DNA of 64,000 nt from Colwellia sp. 75C3 (GTDB lineage: Bacteria; Pseudomonadota; Gammaproteobacteria; Enterobacterales; Alteromonadaceae), in contig NZ_PJAU01000032.1 of assembly GCF_002836255.1 (NCBI RefSeq), forward strand, positions 434,001-498,000. The letters are read 5' to 3'. Numbering within the stretch: position 1 is the first letter of the stretch; each line of letters begins with the position of its first letter. The notes under the pieces are model-generated. The model was not told where the DNA came from and did no database searches. It was given only the letters and a program-made list of their open reading frames with translations. A program made the position numbers and the translations under genes. Of the stretch, positions 16,784-25,876 are shown piece after piece.

Positions 16784-17271
16784 CCGCAAATATAAAAGTC
16801 TGTCGTTTTTTAAATGTAACTTTTTATGAATACAACTTATCAATAATCCCAAATGACAGCTTCCCTGTCAAGGTGAGACTTTAAAAGACGATGTTATGTG
16901 TTTTTTTATTAAGCTATCTTAAGATGTAATTTCGACAACGTAAGAGTTATTGAATTACAACAAGCAATAGACTAATAAAAAAATATATTTTCATATTTAC
17001 AAAATTACTTAAATCTAGATGAATTAAAAATCCTAATTTAAGGGACAAAAATTTTGTAGAAGTATGTTTTACTAACATCTTCGTAGTAAGTCAAATTTTT
17101 TAGTACTAAATCCTCAATAAAACGAATTAAAGTACCTCTATTTAGTATTTCCTAAGATACAGCCAAGACAGATTAAAACTAAATAGATCTATTTTATAGT
17201 GTTGATTATTTAACCTAACTTATTATTCGTGATAACATTATCCTCTTTATTTAGGCTACTTGGAGCTATTG

Positions 17272-18327
17272 ATGGACAGCAAAATAACAATAGATAAATT
17301 AATCTCATCTCCTGACTTTTTGGTTTACGATTTAGAAACACCATCAATGAAACTTTTATTTAAGGAGGTAACAGAATTAACCTACTCTGATAGCACTTTT
17401 TTGGATGAAAGAATCATTCATGCCTCGGGAAACAATTATATTTCAGAAATAATGCCCCTATTCAATGCGCTACAAAAAAATGATGTACCACGTGCGTCTC
17501 CCTGCTTTATATTTCATACTAGCTTCTGTTGCTCTACGTTACTCGCCCGCTGCTTTGATTTTTTACCTGATGTTTTTGTCGCCAAAGAACCGTGGATATT
17601 ACGTCGATTAGCCGATCTAAAACGACGAAATAATATGACCAATGAGCTTAATGACAAAGACTGGAAAATATTGAGTTATACAATTTATCATCTACTAAGA
17701 AAATCTTACGGTGAGCAAAGAATTGTCATTAAACCGACGAATCTGGCAAACAATATTGTCGATGAGCTCATGTCTCAATCCATTAACTCTCGTGCGGTAA
17801 TGATTTACAGCTCCCTAAATGACTTTCTTATATCAAATATAAAGAAAACATCTGAGACGCAGAGTAAGATGCCCTTGTTGGCAAAAATATTTACTCGAGA
17901 TACTGGTGGACACCCAAATTTAACTTTAGAAGAGATCGAAAAACTGCCATTACTACAAGCCTGCATTGTTATTTGGTACAGCCAGTTTAAGTTAATTGAG
18001 CAACAATGGAGTAAGCAGTATTTACAACGATGCCTTTTTATTAATGCAGAAGAATTCTTAGCTCGCCCTCAAGATGCTATTAGTAATTTATGTAAATTCT
18101 TCAACTATGGTGATTTGCCCAGTGACCAAAGGAACAGGTTGGATTCAATTATGGGCAAGCATTCCAAGAGTAGTAGCTCTTACACTGCAAAAGAAAAAAA
18201 ACAAGAAGATCAAGAGCTTGCAAGAAAAAATAAACATGAGATTAATGAAGCATTACAATGGAGTAAAATGTACTTTGATGTTAGCCAAATTGAAGATTAT
18301 CTAGCAAAAGTTCCTCGCGTATTTTAA
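17272..18327 (+). CDS. Sulfotransferase-like P-loop protein, function unknown
   Basis: About 351 aa. The start is the ATG at 17272, six bases after GGAG; an upstream TTG (17260) is less likely. The best clue is FIFHTSFCCSTLLARCFDFL near residues 78-97, which looks like the 5'-phosphosulfate-binding loop of sulfotransferases (with Thr-Ser-Phe-Cys-Cys-Ser-Thr in place of the usual G-x-x-R-S-G-T), followed by FVAKEPWILRRLADL, which resembles the KEP/first helix of that fold. RIVIKPTN and RAVMIYSS would be later strands. I infer a divergent sulfotransferase that may act on a carbohydrate or peptide. It is the only gene between the TonB2 operon and the insertion sequence, on its own transcription unit. 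Confidence 0.5.
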   Translation: MDSKITIDKLISSPDFLVYDLETPSMKLLFKEVTELTYSDSTFLDERIIHASGNNYISEIMPLFNALQKNDVPRASPCFIFHTSFCCSTLLARCFDFLPDVFVAKEPWILRRLADLKRRNNMTNELNDKDWKILSYTIYHLLRKSYGEQRIVIKPTNLANNIVDELMSQSINSRAVMIYSSLNDFLISNIKKTSETQSKMPLLAKIFTRDTGGHPNLTLEEIEKLPLLQACIVIWYSQFKLIEQQWSKQYLQRCLFINAEEFLARPQDAISNLCKFFNYGDLPSDQRNRLDSIMGKHSKSSSSYTAKEKKQEDQELARKNKHEINEALQWSKMYFDVSQIEDYLAKVPRVF

Positions 18328-18634
18328 TATGCAATAGAGCTAGTAAACATTCATACACTTCACTCTGGCAAGCTACAGCAAGTATCGTCTGAGCAATCTC
18401 CTGCTCATCAATATTTGTTGTCCTTTCTTTATTACTGTAGGACTAATTTAAAAGCAATCTGTTATTTAAATAAGCTGTTATGGCTATTACCCATTATATG
18501 CAGATCTTTCTATGTATGAGTTTCAATGTACCGCCCTTGCTGTTTAAGGTCGATACCAATTAAACGCTAGAGCAGAGCTACAATCTAGATAAATCAGATA
18601 AGAAACAGCTACTACTATTAACTAACAGCTTACC
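18328..18634. other. Non-coding stretch between sulfotransferase-like gene and the IS
   Basis: About 300 AT-rich bases without a convincing ORF or RNA. No clear terminator hairpin follows the sulfotransferase-like gene. Confidence 0.5.
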
Positions 18635-18642
18635 TTATTTAA

Positions 18643-19671
18643 GGCTATGTCTGAGTAAGTTGTTGTGAAAGTGCCATACTTAATTTATGTGTGAACAACT
18701 TCCAAGGTGTCACTCATGAATGAACAACAATTTACGCCTATTTTACAGACTCTTATTTTATTATCCCCTAGCCAACGACAGCGACTTCATCAGGCTCTCG
18801 CAAAAAGCGAGACATCAACTGAGGAAGTATTAACAACACAGTTCACATTACAGAAGTGTCCTCACTGCCTCGGTACGCAATTAAAACCTTGGGGCTCAAG
18901 TCACGGGTTGCCGCGTTATCGATGTGCAGCTTGTCTTAAAACATCTAACCCGTTAACTAAAACGCCCCTTGCTAGACTTCGTCAACCCGACAAATGGTTG
19001 GTTTACGCTCAAGCTCTCATTGATGGTCTGAGTATTAGGAAGGCTGCGGTATTATGTAATATTGATAAGAATACCGCTTTCCTTTGGCGTCATCGGTTTT
19101 TGACCATGATAAAGTCACACCAAGCTTTACATGAAGAAGGAATAGTTGAAGCCGATGAAACTTTCTTTTTAGAATCCTTTAAAGGGCAACGTCATTTATC
19201 ACGTCCAGCAAGAAAACGTGGTGGTGTAGGGAAAACAAGAGGAACCAGTGATGATCAAATTCCTGTATTAGTCGTAAGAGATCGTCATAAATCTACCGTT
19301 ACAGTGATTTTAGAAAAAGTTGATGCCGCGCATGTCAAAGCGGTTTTGGCACCTCTCGTCGATAAAGACTCAGTTCTTTGCACAGACGGAGCTGCGGTAT
19401 ACAGCTCTTTTTGTAAAGCGACAGGGATAAAACATGAAGTTATTCCGAGCAAAGGACCCAGAGCACGCGGTGCATTTCATATTCAAAACGTCAATGCTTT
19501 TGATAGCAGACTAAAAGAGTGGATGAGAAGGTTTCATGGAGTAGCAACTAAGTATTTGGCTAATTACTTAGGGTGGAGAAGAGTATTAGAGCGCTACCAA
19601 GCGATAAGACCTGATATTTTATTCTTTGAAGCTGTTAGACGAAAACCGCAACAGCTAATTCAGACATAGCC
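18643..19671 (+). mobile_element. Intact IS1595-family insertion sequence (1029 bp)
   Basis: The left end GGCTATGTCTGA and the right end TCAGACATAGCC are perfect 12-bp terminal inverted repeats. Outside them is the 8-bp direct repeat TTATTTAA on each side (18635-18642 and 19672-19679), the target-duplication length expected of IS1595. The enclosed transposase is full-length, so the copy looks intact and recent. Confidence 0.93.
18716..19669 (+). CDS. IS1595-family transposase
   Basis: About 317 aa from the ATG at 18716 (AAGG eight bases upstream; a GTG three codons earlier is possible). An N-terminal zinc ribbon CPHC...CAAC (about residues 45-70), a helix-turn-helix region (LSIRKAAVLCNIDKNTAFLWRHRF) and a DDE-type ISXO2-like catalytic domain: EADETFF (first acidic residue), LCTDGAAVY (second) and the downstream ARGAFHIQNVNAF with the third position near NVNAFDSRLKEW. 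It fills the IS with its stop inside the right inverted repeat. Confidence 0.93.
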   Translation: MNEQQFTPILQTLILLSPSQRQRLHQALAKSETSTEEVLTTQFTLQKCPHCLGTQLKPWGSSHGLPRYRCAACLKTSNPLTKTPLARLRQPDKWLVYAQALIDGLSIRKAAVLCNIDKNTAFLWRHRFLTMIKSHQALHEEGIVEADETFFLESFKGQRHLSRPARKRGGVGKTRGTSDDQIPVLVVRDRHKSTVTVILEKVDAAHVKAVLAPLVDKDSVLCTDGAAVYSSFCKATGIKHEVIPSKGPRARGAFHIQNVNAFDSRLKEWMRRFHGVATKYLANYLGWRRVLERYQAIRPDILFFEAVRRKPQQLIQT

Positions 19672-19816
19672 TTATTTAAGGCTATTTACCTGTAAATAGT
19701 AGAATAATTAAAAATATTTTAAGGCCCTAAACAGCTTAAATACGTATTAAATATACCATTAATAAAAAAGGGCTAATAGCTATTGTTAACTTAAAAGGTT
19801 TTAACTAGCTTGCAAT

Positions 19817-19849
19817 AAAAAAGGTAATTGCCGAGACAATTACCTTTTA
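19817..19849. terminator. Terminator of the TonB-dependent receptor gene
   Basis: AAAGGTAATTG and CAATTACCTTT form an 11-bp stem around CCGAGA, with A's on the left and T's on the right. It follows the minus-strand receptor gene by about 50 bp. The 19680-19816 part holds nothing else recognisable. Confidence 0.85.
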
Positions 19850-19899
19850 ATACGTTCAATAAAGTTAAACGGTAGTTTAGCTTACCTCAACAATTCGGC

Positions 19900-22752
19900 T
19901 TAGAATTTTTGAGTGAAGCGTAAAAACCAACTACGACCGAATAAGCGGTAGTTACTTTCATCAGTATTACCATTTGCACCAGTCTCAATATACGGTGGTT
20001 TCTCATCTGTTAAGTTAGTTACACCAGCAGCAAACGTTGTACCAGTATCTAAAGTATAAGAAGCAGAAATATCATGGTAAAACATAGCTTCAATGTCATA
20101 AACATAATCTGGAGCATCAGCTTCTCTCCAGTATACATCGTAAGTTAACTCATCGTATGTCATATCACCGATATAATTCATAACATATGAAATCGTCAAG
20201 TCATCAATGCTATAAGCTAGAGTAAAGTTAATTTTATCCGCTGCATAGCTAGTATCATTTTCGAATTCACCGGTAAGATCTTGCATTTCGAATACGAAAT
20301 CATTACCGTTATATACTTGATTTTCACGCTCTAAGAAGTGAGTCCAAGATAAAATAGAGTGGAAATCACCACCTAGTGCTTCAAAGTTATAACTTGCTTC
20401 AAAATCGATACCTTTAGCAGTCATAGCACTTAAGTTTTGAGTTTGTGCACTGATAAGACTAAGTTCACCATTAGTACGTTCAATGTTTTCACAAAGTCCC
20501 GCAACACCACCTAAGTAACAACCTTGAAGTGAATCAGATGCACCAATACTATCATGTACTTTCTCAAGTTCAATTGACCAGTAATCTAGAGTCATACCTA
20601 GACCGTCAATAAACTCAGGAGAATATGCAAGACCAACGGTAAATGTATCACCTTCTTCAGGTTGAAGATCTGGGTTACCACCTACTTGTGCAAGTTGCTG
20701 TCCATCTAAGTTAGCTGAACCGCCGCTTGGCACACCGTCGGCCATACAGTTACCCTGTTGTGTACTTGTTAGATTTCCCCAAGCAGTTGAGTTACATGGA
20801 TCGACAGCTGATGGGAATGAATCACTCATAGGGCTAAATAGTGAATTGATGCTTGGCGCTCTAAATACAGTACCGTAAGTACCTCGTACAAGAAGACCAT
20901 CCATTACGTTCCATTCAAGACCTAATTGATAAGTAGTGGAGCTACCAAAGTTGCTAAAATCATCGTAACGAACACCAATTGGGATTTCTAAACTTTCCAC
21001 ACCTGGTAAATCAGATAGTACCGGAATACGAATTTCCGTAAATAGACTAATTACATCGAAGTCACCACTAACACCTTTTGACTTATTACCCGTAACCTCA
21101 CCCATGAATTTACCTGAGTCAACTTGCTGCTCAAGTTCTTCTTTACGATATTCAAAACCAATACCGCCAGCAATAGCACCCGCTGGTAATTCAAATACGT
21201 CACCGCCAATAAAACCAGTCAACGTTTGTAATGTATAGTTACTTGCATCAACTAATGGTGCAGTAACATACTCAAGCATCTCTTTACTAACTGAACCTGG
21301 ACCACCAAATACGTTCATAGAAACACAACCAGCAATTGGTGCTTCAGCAGTACCACAAACAATATCACCATCATCATTTTTGAACGATGGCCCCATAGCT
21401 TTAGCTAAGTTGGGACCAAAAAGCTGGCCAAAATCAGTACTAGCTGTTTGACTATAACCATAGTTATAGTTTAAGTCGTATGACCAATTGTCACCAATCT
21501 GACCTTCCATACCAATAACTTGTTGGATACGTGTAATATCTTGCTCAAAACTACGACCGCCTTCTAACATACGGCGACGTGAACGTGTAACATCTTCACC
21601 AAACGGGTTATAAAAGTTATCTTTTGAAACACCATTAAAGGCACTACCATCAGGTAAAGTACCTTTGTAAGCTGGATCATATCGAGTATCATATGGAACC
21701 GCAGCTAATTCTTGTCGAGAAGTACGGTGATTCAGACGTGTTTCTGTGTAGAAAGCTACGTTATCGTTAAGCTCAAAACTACCTTCTACGAAAAAGTTTA
21801 ATTTTTCATACGGTGTTTGTAAATAGTTAACAGGGGCATAATTATAAGTATCATCAGGGTTAACAAAGTCACGCATATCTGCTAATGATGCGATTCCGCC
21901 ATCACAAGTGTTATTTATTTGATTAGGGCGACTTTCCATGTAGAACTGGCCACAAGGAACCGAGCCACTACCAAAGTTTTCAACACTAGCATTTGGGCTA
22001 CCTGGAGGAACCATGCCATATTTTGCAAAGTTTTCTTCTTCTTCTTGACCCCATACCTGCCATGGATGGTTAAAGAAATCTACATCAGTAACATCACCTT
22101 GATAAACGGCATCTTGCTTAACATAATCAACACCAAATACGAGATGACCACCGTCAAATGCTTTACCCATAACTAAACTTGTACTGGTTTGATTGTTCTC
22201 ACCTACGTTGAAAGAACCTGATTGTTGAAAGTTAAACTCGACACCTTCAAAATCACGACGAGTTATGATGTTAACAACACCAGCAACAGCATCTGCACCA
22301 TAAGTTGCAGAAGCACCATCTTTAAGTATTTCAATACGTTGTATCATTGAAGCAGGGATACTTTGAAAATCAGAGCTTACCTGACGACGACCGTTTACAA
22401 GTACTAAGGTACGAGATGAACCTAACCCACGAAGCTCAACAAAAGTACCTCCATTACCGCCATTGTTAGTTGTCGTCATAGCTGGCGAACCAGACATAAC
22501 AGCACTGCTTTGTAAGAATTGACCTACATCTTGAATACCTTGCACTTTCAATTGCTCGGCAGTTACAACTGTAATGGGGCTAGCCGATTCCATATCAGTA
22601 CGTTTTAAACGAGAACCAGTTACCTGGATGCGCTCAACTTCTTCTACGCCTTCTTCAGCGGCAAAAGTTGGAGCTGAAATTGCTGCAGCAGCGCCTGCGC
22701 CGAACATCATTGCTACACGAATGGCTTTAGCTACTTTACTATTGTTATACAT
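19900..22752 (-). CDS. TonB-dependent outer-membrane receptor
   Basis: About 950 aa. The start is the ATG at 22752, with GGGAG five bases upstream; an earlier in-frame ATG (22770) lies before that Shine-Dalgarno. Signal peptide ending SAPTFA, a TonB-box-like ERIQVTGSR, a plug domain (about 40-170: SPITVVTAEQLKVQGIQDVGQFLQ, ELRGLGSSRTLVLVNGRR, GASATYGADAVAGVVNIITRR) and a large beta-barrel ending in aromatic RSWFLRFTQKF. This is the type that imports oligosaccharides, peptides or siderophores; the substrate is not evident. It may depend on the TonB2 operon at 11.7-16.7 kb. Confidence 0.92.
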   Translation of the reverse strand: MYNNSKVAKAIRVAMMFGAGAAAAISAPTFAAEEGVEEVERIQVTGSRLKRTDMESASPITVVTAEQLKVQGIQDVGQFLQSSAVMSGSPAMTTTNNGGNGGTFVELRGLGSSRTLVLVNGRRQVSSDFQSIPASMIQRIEILKDGASATYGADAVAGVVNIITRRDFEGVEFNFQQSGSFNVGENNQTSTSLVMGKAFDGGHLVFGVDYVKQDAVYQGDVTDVDFFNHPWQVWGQEEEENFAKYGMVPPGSPNASVENFGSGSVPCGQFYMESRPNQINNTCDGGIASLADMRDFVNPDDTYNYAPVNYLQTPYEKLNFFVEGSFELNDNVAFYTETRLNHRTSRQELAAVPYDTRYDPAYKGTLPDGSAFNGVSKDNFYNPFGEDVTRSRRRMLEGGRSFEQDITRIQQVIGMEGQIGDNWSYDLNYNYGYSQTASTDFGQLFGPNLAKAMGPSFKNDDGDIVCGTAEAPIAGCVSMNVFGGPGSVSKEMLEYVTAPLVDASNYTLQTLTGFIGGDVFELPAGAIAGGIGFEYRKEELEQQVDSGKFMGEVTGNKSKGVSGDFDVISLFTEIRIPVLSDLPGVESLEIPIGVRYDDFSNFGSSTTYQLGLEWNVMDGLLVRGTYGTVFRAPSINSLFSPMSDSFPSAVDPCNSTAWGNLTSTQQGNCMADGVPSGGSANLDGQQLAQVGGNPDLQPEEGDTFTVGLAYSPEFIDGLGMTLDYWSIELEKVHDSIGASDSLQGCYLGGVAGLCENIERTNGELSLISAQTQNLSAMTAKGIDFEASYNFEALGGDFHSILSWTHFLERENQVYNGNDFVFEMQDLTGEFENDTSYAADKINFTLAYSIDDLTISYVMNYIGDMTYDELTYDVYWREADAPDYVYDIEAMFYHDISASYTLDTGTTFAAGVTNLTDEKPPYIETGANGNTDESNYRLFGRSWFLRFTQKF

Positions 22753-23408
22753 GTTTACTCCCTGGATCACATAGGTGATTGGTTGTTTATTTGTTTGTTT
22801 TTATTTTAAAAGACCAAGGCTATGTTGCCTCGTTAATCTTTTATCAAGTCTTATACCTGATCTGTCGGTTAAGATAGTAAACGGGAATAACAGGAATCGT
22901 CAACACCAAATGCAACGAAATAGTAATATCTTTAACATTTTGACACACTTAGACACACTTTGGGTTTGATAAAACAACACACATAAATAACCATAACACC
23001 CTGATAACAAAGACTTAAAAAACAAAAAACAACTTTGAATTTTAATTTTATATTTTTTTGAGTTTTTTTTGTAAAAAAACATCATAGACACATTTACACT
23101 TACGCAACAAAACAAACAAATCAAACAAATACAATGAGATATAGCACGCAGGTAATTTACCAACCAACACTGTACAATAAACAACCAAAGACAACGGGAC
23201 ACATAAACACAATTAAAAACAAAGACATACAACACCAACGACACAATTTGTAAATCTTTAATTACAAAAGGACACTTTTCCATATATGACAAATTTAAAA
23301 CCTTTCAATATTTGCCTATTTACTTACGATATTGATACTATTTTTGCTTTGATACGAACTACGGTATGATTACAATTCCTATAACATCATCATTTCATCA
23401 CTTCATAT
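22753..23408. other. Long leader region of the receptor gene
   Basis: About 640 bp between the divergent receptor (-) and priC (+) genes. The plus strand is strikingly A/C-rich (many AACAAAC and ACACA runs between 22970 and 23290), so the receptor leader transcript would be U/G-rich. No plausible coding sequence is present; the minus-strand open frame at 22900-23292 looks like composition artefact. Promoters for both flanking genes must lie here. Confidence 0.55.
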
Positions 23409-24092
23409 ATGCTAAAAAATCCACACGAAATTGCTATTAGCCGTTTATCAACCCTTATTGATCATTTAAGTGTACAAGCAAAAAAAACTGACCAATTAAA
23501 CAGCAAACATAAATCTCATCGCCTTATTGAAAATAACGATCTTTTCTCACGACATTTATTTACGACTGAAAGTGATAAAATTTCCTTATATGTTGACGAA
23601 GTAAAAAAGCGGCTGAGCGAATTTTCTCGTTTATATCGACTAAGTGGCAGCAACGCTAATAAAGCTGAATTTGCCAAGTCATCCCTTCTGCACATAGAGC
23701 AGCAAATTACTGCTTTAATGAATGCTATCCAAGCTAATCCTGCTATGCATCAAGCAGCCCAAGCAAGCTTTGACGCTAGAAAAAAAGTAAGAATTAAATC
23801 AGCCCAAGCAGCTCAATTAAAGCAAAATGATACCTATAATAAAATGGCAAAATCAGTTTTATTGTCAAGCCACCAACTCTATCAACAGTTAAGTGAACAC
23901 CACGAGTTTGAAAGAAGGCTTATAGAGATGATCACTGAGCGTGAGCAGCAACGTACTCGGTCTAAGAGTGCTAATACAGATAAACTTTCACTGGAAGTAC
24001 TTGCTTTACATCAACGCTTAGGTAGGTGTCGAAAAGCTATATCTTCAATTGAGCGGAATATAGAGCAAGCAGAGAAAGGTAACCTCAGATAG
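23409..24092 (+). CDS. priC: Primosomal replication protein N'' (PriC)
   Basis: A 227-aa, helical, basic protein. The IENNDLFSRHLF and LYVDEVKKRLSEFSRL segments near residues 38-80 and the C-terminal RLGRCRKAISSIERNIEQAEKG match the PriC pattern. PriC restarts replication by loading DnaB at stalled forks. No Shine-Dalgarno precedes the ATG. Low similarity is normal in this family, so the call rests on a few motifs and overall length. Confidence 0.75.
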   Translation: MLKNPHEIAISRLSTLIDHLSVQAKKTDQLNSKHKSHRLIENNDLFSRHLFTTESDKISLYVDEVKKRLSEFSRLYRLSGSNANKAEFAKSSLLHIEQQITALMNAIQANPAMHQAAQASFDARKKVRIKSAQAAQLKQNDTYNKMAKSVLLSSHQLYQQLSEHHEFERRLIEMITEREQQRTRSKSANTDKLSLEVLALHQRLGRCRKAISSIERNIEQAEKGNLR

Positions 24093-24198
24093 CAACAAAA
24101 TCATCAGCTTATAAATTCGCATTTTGTTTTAACTCAGGTTACTCTTTGTATACGCTAACTTGAGCACTTAACATTCAATTATTTTAAAAAGAGGTTTT

Positions 24199-24468
24199 AT
24201 GAAAATTTCAGATGATATTCATAACTATTATGAAAAATTAGTTATGCAACACTTTGTTATGGGAAAGTTTGACGATAAGTATGATGCTGATTTTATTGCT
24301 GATTTAACTTGTGTGGTTTTAAACCAATTGCCAACACGTTATATTCGACATGAGGTCGATATGGCATTTTATTTACCGCCATCAGAACGTTTTGACATGG
24401 AAAACAAGGTAAAGAAAGCGATTGCAAAGGCACTAGAATTTATGGATGTAATTCGAATAGATAACTAA
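24199..24468 (+). CDS. ComFB-domain protein
   Basis: An 89-aa protein that matches the ComFB (late competence) domain over its whole length: NYYEKLVMQHFV at the N-terminus, DADFIADLTCVVLNQLPTRYIRHEVDMAFYLPP in the centre and VKKAIAKAL at the end. ComFB proteins have been proposed to bind cyclic dinucleotides in some bacteria; the Cys-rich zinc site found in others is not seen here. It is downstream of priC (106 bp) and has an AGAGG Shine-Dalgarno. Confidence 0.8.
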   Translation: MKISDDIHNYYEKLVMQHFVMGKFDDKYDADFIADLTCVVLNQLPTRYIRHEVDMAFYLPPSERFDMENKVKKAIAKALEFMDVIRIDN

Positions 24469-24493
24469 ATTAGGACGTATAGGAGGAAGTATT

Positions 24494-24607
24494 GGGTGGC
24501 AACCCAAACAGCCACACCTCGGCACATGAGTCGTCTGCTGCGGTTGCTTCCTTCCGGATCTGGCCGAGTTCACAGAGTATCATTGCGAGGGGACCGAAAG
24601 GGTCACC
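24494..24607 (-). ncRNA. ffs: 4.5S signal recognition particle RNA
   Basis: The minus strand contains GATCCGGAAGGAAGCAACC, the Ffh-binding tetraloop/internal-loop core of bacterial SRP RNA, flanked by CTGTGAACTCGGCC on the 5' side and GCAGCAGACGACTCATG on the 3' side. The ends pair: 5' GGTGACCC with 3' GGGTTGCC. End positions are estimated from that helix and may be off by a few bases. Confidence 0.9.
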
Positions 24608-24677
24608 ATAGAAGCTTTAAAAACGAGTTAGCTCTTAAAGCGCCGCGAATTATCGCTAATCATATTAGTAGATGCAA

Positions 24678-24716
24678 GCACAAGTTAGTAAAAAATGACT
24701 ACTTGTTGTTTTTTTA
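24678..24716 (+). terminator. Possible terminator after the priC-comFB unit
   Basis: ACAAGTTAGT and ACTACTTGT form an imperfect stem followed on the plus strand by TTGTTTTTTT. It is 210 bp beyond the ComFB-protein gene, past the antisense 4.5S gene, so the unit it serves is uncertain. Confidence 0.4.
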
Positions 24717-24731
24717 ATCTTATTAGAGGTA

Positions 24732-25673
24732 TTAACCATTATCCTTTACACGTATCGTGAGTTTTTCGTTAATTTCTAATAATACCGATTTAATAATTAA
24801 TAGATTTTCTTTGCCTATACGCAACATAAGTTTGTCACTATCGTCTAGTGCTTCCAATTGAGCATCCTGATATTTATACATAACACTGCTTCGGGTTACA
24901 TCCATTGCAGATTTAGGTAGCTCCATATCAAGTACTCTAGTTATTGCATCTTGCAATGTATAAGTAAAATCTTCTTCGTAACCCAACTCAAGATAAGCTT
25001 CATCAATTAGTGGTTTGATATCAACATACCAATTAACCAATGTCGTACTGTCAACAGAACGCAACAAGTCGACATATAAGTCGAAACGTTTACTTGTTTC
25101 ACTATCCCATTGCCATACATTCTGCTCACCATCAACATTAATTGACTGCTCATCAACAGAGAACTTCACTTTAGGTTGAATGAAAACACTATGTTCATAA
25201 GCTAATAAACCCTGAGCAAAGTTATCGGTAAAGACCACAAAACGTCGAATAATATCTTCAGTTATGAGTAAAGACAATAATTCATTTCGCCAAGTCAACT
25301 CAGGAAGTTTTTCTTGTATCCAGTCATCACTTTCATCTAATGCAGGTAAGACAATAGCAATTTCCTGCTCTATGACTATGTCTTCGACTACTGGCGTAAC
25401 AACTTCGATAATAGGGTCTATCTGCGGTAATTCATTAAGGTCTTTATCTTCTTCCTGATTTTTCGTGGAGAGAGATACTGGCACCACAGGCTTATCTTTT
25501 AATAACTCACTTGAGTCCATAGTACGTTTTTCAGTTTTGCCTCCTGAAAATTGCCATAAAGCCACTGCAACTAATATGAAAGTAACGATAAAAATAATAA
25601 GCGGGCCTGAATTATTTTTACTATTGCCCTGCTCTATTTGCTGTGTAGGTTCTGAATTATCCATGCTATCCAA
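24732..25673 (-). CDS. DUF3014 membrane protein
   Basis: A 313-aa protein: short cytoplasmic start, one membrane helix (residues 25-45, LIIFIVTFILVAVALWQF), an acidic linker, then a periplasmic domain beginning LPALDESDDWIQEKLPEL, the characteristic opening of DUF3014, and ending with the conserved YKYQDAQLEALDDSDKLMLRIG. Function unknown. It stands alone, converging on the 4.5S/comFB region. Confidence 0.82.
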   Translation of the reverse strand: MDSMDNSEPTQQIEQGNSKNNSGPLIIFIVTFILVAVALWQFSGGKTEKRTMDSSELLKDKPVVPVSLSTKNQEEDKDLNELPQIDPIIEVVTPVVEDIVIEQEIAIVLPALDESDDWIQEKLPELTWRNELLSLLITEDIIRRFVVFTDNFAQGLLAYEHSVFIQPKVKFSVDEQSINVDGEQNVWQWDSETSKRFDLYVDLLRSVDSTTLVNWYVDIKPLIDEAYLELGYEEDFTYTLQDAITRVLDMELPKSAMDVTRSSVMYKYQDAQLEALDDSDKLMLRIGKENLLIIKSVLLEINEKLTIRVKDNG

Positions 25674-25805
25674 ATTATTTTTGTTAAATGCTGATTAGGT
25701 ATTATTGCAACGCTTTTTTCCTTGGGATGCAAGTACCAAAACGTTTTTTCTTGTTCTCGTAGCCATTTTTTATGTGATTTTTTATTTTAAGGGGTGTAAC
25801 TTAAA

Positions 25806-25840
25806 AATAGCCTACTATTCTGAGGAAGGCTATTTAATAA
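25806..25840 (-). terminator. Terminator after maiA
   Basis: On the minus strand AAATAGCC and GGCTATTT flank 15 bases and are followed by TTTAAG. It lies about 40 bp past the maiA stop. Confidence 0.65.
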
Positions 25841-25876
25841 CTTTATTTTTAAAGCAACCTAACAGCTTAAATTCGC

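Noticed and set aside
16746..17271. Fur box for the TonB2 operon
   Set aside because: No sequence close to the GATAATGATAATCATTATC consensus was found; only a TAACAAA/TTTGTTA repeat.
22900..23292. Minus-strand 130-aa frame rich in Cys, Phe and Leu
   Set aside because: Composition reflects the U/G-rich leader of the receptor gene; no Shine-Dalgarno, no family resemblance.
24496..24717. Plus-strand 73-aa frame
   Set aside because: It is antisense to the 4.5S RNA gene and has no protein-like features.
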